NCBI GenBank assembly: GCA_016213205.1 | Contig: JACRAZ010000093.1 | Span: 1 to 52,022, forward strand | DNA from: Burkholderiales bacterium | Lineage (GTDB): Bacteria; Pseudomonadota; Gammaproteobacteria; Burkholderiales; Burkholderiaceae_C | Length of the DNA: 52,022 nt | Direction: 5' to 3' | Part shown: positions 50,065 through 52,022 of the stretch, in pieces | Layout: the number at the start of each line of letters is the position of its first letter | How positions within the stretch are numbered: position 1 is the stretch's first letter | Position numbers and translations under genes: made by a program | Notes under the pieces: model-generated | What the model was told of the DNA's origin: nothing | The model's input: only the letters and a program-made list of their open reading frames with translations | The model's database searches: none

Positions 50065-51477
50065 ATGCCGCCCGACGTCACCCCGCCGTTCGAAGCCGCC
50101 GACTTCTTCGCCTTCGTGATGGCTTTGCTGGCGCTGCTGTATGCCGTGCTGTGGCTGCGCGACCGCGAACGTGGCATGGGCTGGTTTGCCGTGGGTGCCG
50201 TGAGCATTGCCGTGTTCGCGGCAACCAACCGCTGGCACCTGCCGCCGGATGCCTATGTGCTGCCCTCGCCCTGGTATGTCTCGGTGGCGGTCGGCGTGGC
50301 CTGCCTGGGCCAGGGCCTGGTCGACTACCTCGCAGTGCCGCCCGCCTGGCGCCGGCGTGCCACGCTGCTGGTGGCCGCGCCGATGCTGGTGTTCTTCGGC
50401 TTGCTGTGCGTGGTGTGGCTGGGCTGGCCGGTGCGGCGCGAGTGGGCCAACCTGACGGTGGGTGTCAGCTTCTTCGGCATGAGCGTGCTGGCCTGGTGGG
50501 CGGCGTGGCGCGAGCCCGGGGCCGGGCATGGCTGGGTCGGCACCACGCTGTTCGCGATACCGGCGCTCACGGTGGTGATGGCGCTGTCCGGCATGGAGAC
50601 GGTCACGCTGCGCTACTGGGCCTTGCCGCCAATCGCGGTGCAGGCCCTCACGCTGCTGACCACCAGCCTGCTGCGGCGCCGCCGCGCGCTGGAGCAGGAG
50701 GTGACGCGCCGCGCGGCGGCCGAAGAGGCCTTGCGGGCCCTGAACGCCACGCTGGAGGCGGAGGTGGCCCGCCGCACGGCCGACCTGAACGAGATCGTCG
50801 TCGGCCTGGAGAGCTTCAACCGCAATGTCTCGCATGACCTGCGCGGCCCGCTGGGCGGCATCGCCAGCGCGGCCGACCTGGCCCTGGCGGGGCTGAACCG
50901 GGGTGACCAGGCCCGTGCGCGCAGCCTGCTCGAGGCGATCGGCCTGCAGGCCCGCCTGTCGGCCGGCCTGGTGGAGGCGCTGCTGCACCTGGCGCGCGTG
51001 CGTGATGCGGTGATCGAGCCGCGCCCGGTGGACGTGCAATCGGCCGCGCAGGCGGTGGTCGAGCAGATCCGCCTCACCACGCCCGGCCGGCCGATGCCGG
51101 CGGTGCAGCTGCATGCCGCCGTCGACGCGCAGGCCGACCCGGCGCTGCTGCACGCGATCCTGCTCAACCTGATCGGCAACGCGCTGAAGTTCAGCCGCGA
51201 CCGCACGGATGCACGGGTGGAGGTGGGCGCGCAGCGCCAGGGCGACGAGGTGGAGGTGTTCGTGCGCGACAACGGCGTGGGTTTCGACGAGGCCCAGGCG
51301 CAGGCGCTGTTCAAGCCCTTCCAGCGCCTGCACGGCAACAGCTTCGAGGGCCATGGCGTGGGCCTGAGCATCGTGCGGCGCGCGGTCGAGCGCCAGGGGG
51401 GCCGCGTCTGGGCCGATGCCGCGCCGGGCCAGGGCGCCACCTTCCACTTCACGCTGCCGGCGGCCACGCCCGGCTGA
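50065..51477 (+). CDS. Membrane histidine kinase with 7TM-like sensor
   Basis: 470 residues. Six or seven hydrophobic segments fill about residues 8-205. A coiled-coil RRRRALEQEVTRRAAAEEAL (about 211-230) leads to the dimerisation helix with NRNVSHDLRGPLGGI, where His is the acceptor. ATPase motifs: LLNLIGNALKFS, DNGVGFD and FEGHGVGLSIVRR. The motif HDLRGPL rather than HELRTPL places it in the phytochrome-like HisKA subgroup. No response regulator is beside it, so it is an orphan kinase in this window. The longer frame upstream lies antisense to the phosphatase gene and is rejected. Confidence 0.9.
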   Translation: MPPDVTPPFEAADFFAFVMALLALLYAVLWLRDRERGMGWFAVGAVSIAVFAATNRWHLPPDAYVLPSPWYVSVAVGVACLGQGLVDYLAVPPAWRRRATLLVAAPMLVFFGLLCVVWLGWPVRREWANLTVGVSFFGMSVLAWWAAWREPGAGHGWVGTTLFAIPALTVVMALSGMETVTLRYWALPPIAVQALTLLTTSLLRRRRALEQEVTRRAAAEEALRALNATLEAEVARRTADLNEIVVGLESFNRNVSHDLRGPLGGIASAADLALAGLNRGDQARARSLLEAIGLQARLSAGLVEALLHLARVRDAVIEPRPVDVQSAAQAVVEQIRLTTPGRPMPAVQLHAAVDAQADPALLHAILLNLIGNALKFSRDRTDARVEVGAQRQGDEVEVFVRDNGVGFDEAQAQALFKPFQRLHGNSFEGHGVGLSIVRRAVERQGGRVWADAAPGQGATFHFTLPAATPG

Positions 51478-51585
51478 GTCCCGGCTGAGGCCCGCCCCCC
51501 CCAAGGCTGCGCCCAGCGCACCGCGCCGGCGCTGGCTATAGTGGCCGCAAACAGGGTGCGCCAGGCGCCCGAGGGAGCCCTCCCC

Positions 51586-51798
51586 ATGCGCATCGCAATG
51601 ACCGGAATGCTCGTGCTCGGCGTGGCCGCGGTGGCGCTCGGCGGCACGGTGTTCCGCGTGGCCACGGCGCCCGAACGCATCCGCGACCGGCAGGAAACCG
51701 CGCGCAAGGTCTGCCTCGAGCGGGGCGGCGAGTGGGTCACCGTGAACCGGCGTGATCTGTGCCGGCTGCCGGAGGCCCTGCCCACGCTGCGCCCCTGA
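51586..51798 (+). CDS. Small membrane-anchored protein of unknown function
   Basis: 70 residues. N-terminal hydrophobic helix (about 3-24, MTGMLVLGVAAVALGGTVF) that may be a signal anchor, followed by a charged part with two Cys: RKVCLERGGEWVTVNRRDLCRL. The two Cys 18 residues apart could form a disulfide if exported. GAGGGAG precedes ATG 51586. Family not recognised. Confidence 0.7.
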   Translation: MRIAMTGMLVLGVAAVALGGTVFRVATAPERIRDRQETARKVCLERGGEWVTVNRRDLCRLPEALPTLRP

Positions 51799-51857
51799 GT
51801 CCCCGAGCTCTCCCCGGGGCGATTGCCAGGCCGCCGGCGCGGCGCGCCGCCTCAGAG

Positions 51858-52022
51858 CTTGAGAGGCTTTCCCATGCACCCACCCCGGCCCTTCGGGTCA
51901 GCCCCCAGAACAAGCCCACTCGTCGTTGAAAAGCTCGCCGGGGGAACGGCCACGGCTGCGCTTTTCGCCTAGATTGGGCTTGTTCTGGGGGCTGACGTGG
52001 GCGCATGGGAAAGCCTCTCAAG
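51858..52022. repeat. 165-bp inverted-repeat element (MITE-like)
   Basis: The outer arms begin CTTGAGAGGCTTTCCCATG at 51858 and mirror at 52022, 26 bp with one mismatch. Inner arms of 22 bp (51897-51918 and 51975-51996) match perfectly. The left arm carries an extra 13 bp (51884-51896) between the two blocks. A 56-bp centre has a small inner dyad GAAAAGC/GCTTTTC. Total paired arm about 48 bp. No gene is inside. The right end coincides with the window end, so the true border cannot be seen. It could be a non-autonomous mobile repeat or a long RNA hairpin. Confidence 0.7.

Overview
The window is very GC-rich (roughly 70% or more by eye) and almost fully coding. It looks like a chromosomal segment of a betaproteobacterium, most probably Burkholderiales of the Rubrivivax/Leptothrix/Ideonella type. 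This assignment is inference from gene content and codon bias: soxCDYZAXB order, flavocytochrome c, an SHP-DHC-cytochrome b cluster, Bug-type receptors and TPR38-type proteins. No rRNA, tRNA, CRISPR array, phage genes or transposase gene was seen.

Layout. 1-4677 (minus strand) is a tightly packed run of eight genes with an ECF sigma factor at its head, then DUF2867, MAPEG, GNAT, a divergent carbamoyltransferase-like protein, a VOC protein, a membrane protein and an anti-sigma-like membrane protein cut by the window edge. 4794-12077 holds housekeeping and accessory genes: a lipoprotein, GST and DoxX divergent from a LysR regulator, recQ, a hybrid histidine kinase and a second GST. 12290-16887 is a catabolic-looking cluster: a cytosine deaminase-like enzyme divergent from an FAD oxidoreductase, a Bug solute receptor and a PhyH dioxygenase.

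17017-22549 is the first sulfur island: DUF2892 protein, CsoR-family repressor, ArsR-family regulator, SoxH-like metallohydrolase, FccA/FccB sulfide dehydrogenase, DsrE-like protein and a YeeE/YedE transporter. 22552-26358 is a QseBC-type two-component system with a cytochrome b, a diheme cytochrome c and an SHP-type oxygen-binding cytochrome. 26539-32291 holds a cytochrome P450, a PAS-GGDEF-EAL protein and two tandem paralogous solute-binding proteins.

32482-42516 is the second sulfur island: soxCDYZAXB on the minus strand, divergent from pmpA-pmpB (YeeE/YedE halves), a small NPCGP-repeat secreted protein, an uncharacterised His-rich protein and a periplasmic rhodanese. 42563-51798 is mixed: TDT-type anion transporter, thioredoxin, LysE exporter, peptide-type solute-binding protein, TPR38 protein, GST, small proteins, a histidine phosphatase and a membrane histidine kinase. 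The window ends in a 165-bp inverted-repeat element.

How it fits together. The two sulfur islands would let the cell oxidise thiosulfate (Sox) and sulfide (FccAB) in the periplasm and move or relay sulfane sulfur (YeeE/YedE, DsrE, rhodanese). The best regulatory evidence is a 16-bp inverted repeat, ATACCC-n4-(G/A)GGTAT, that overlaps good sigma-70 promoters in both islands: at the DUF2892-csoR promoter and at the pmpAB promoter. It predicts that the CsoR-family protein encoded at 17369-17659 controls both islands. A UUCG-loop terminator with a U-run lies between soxX and soxB.
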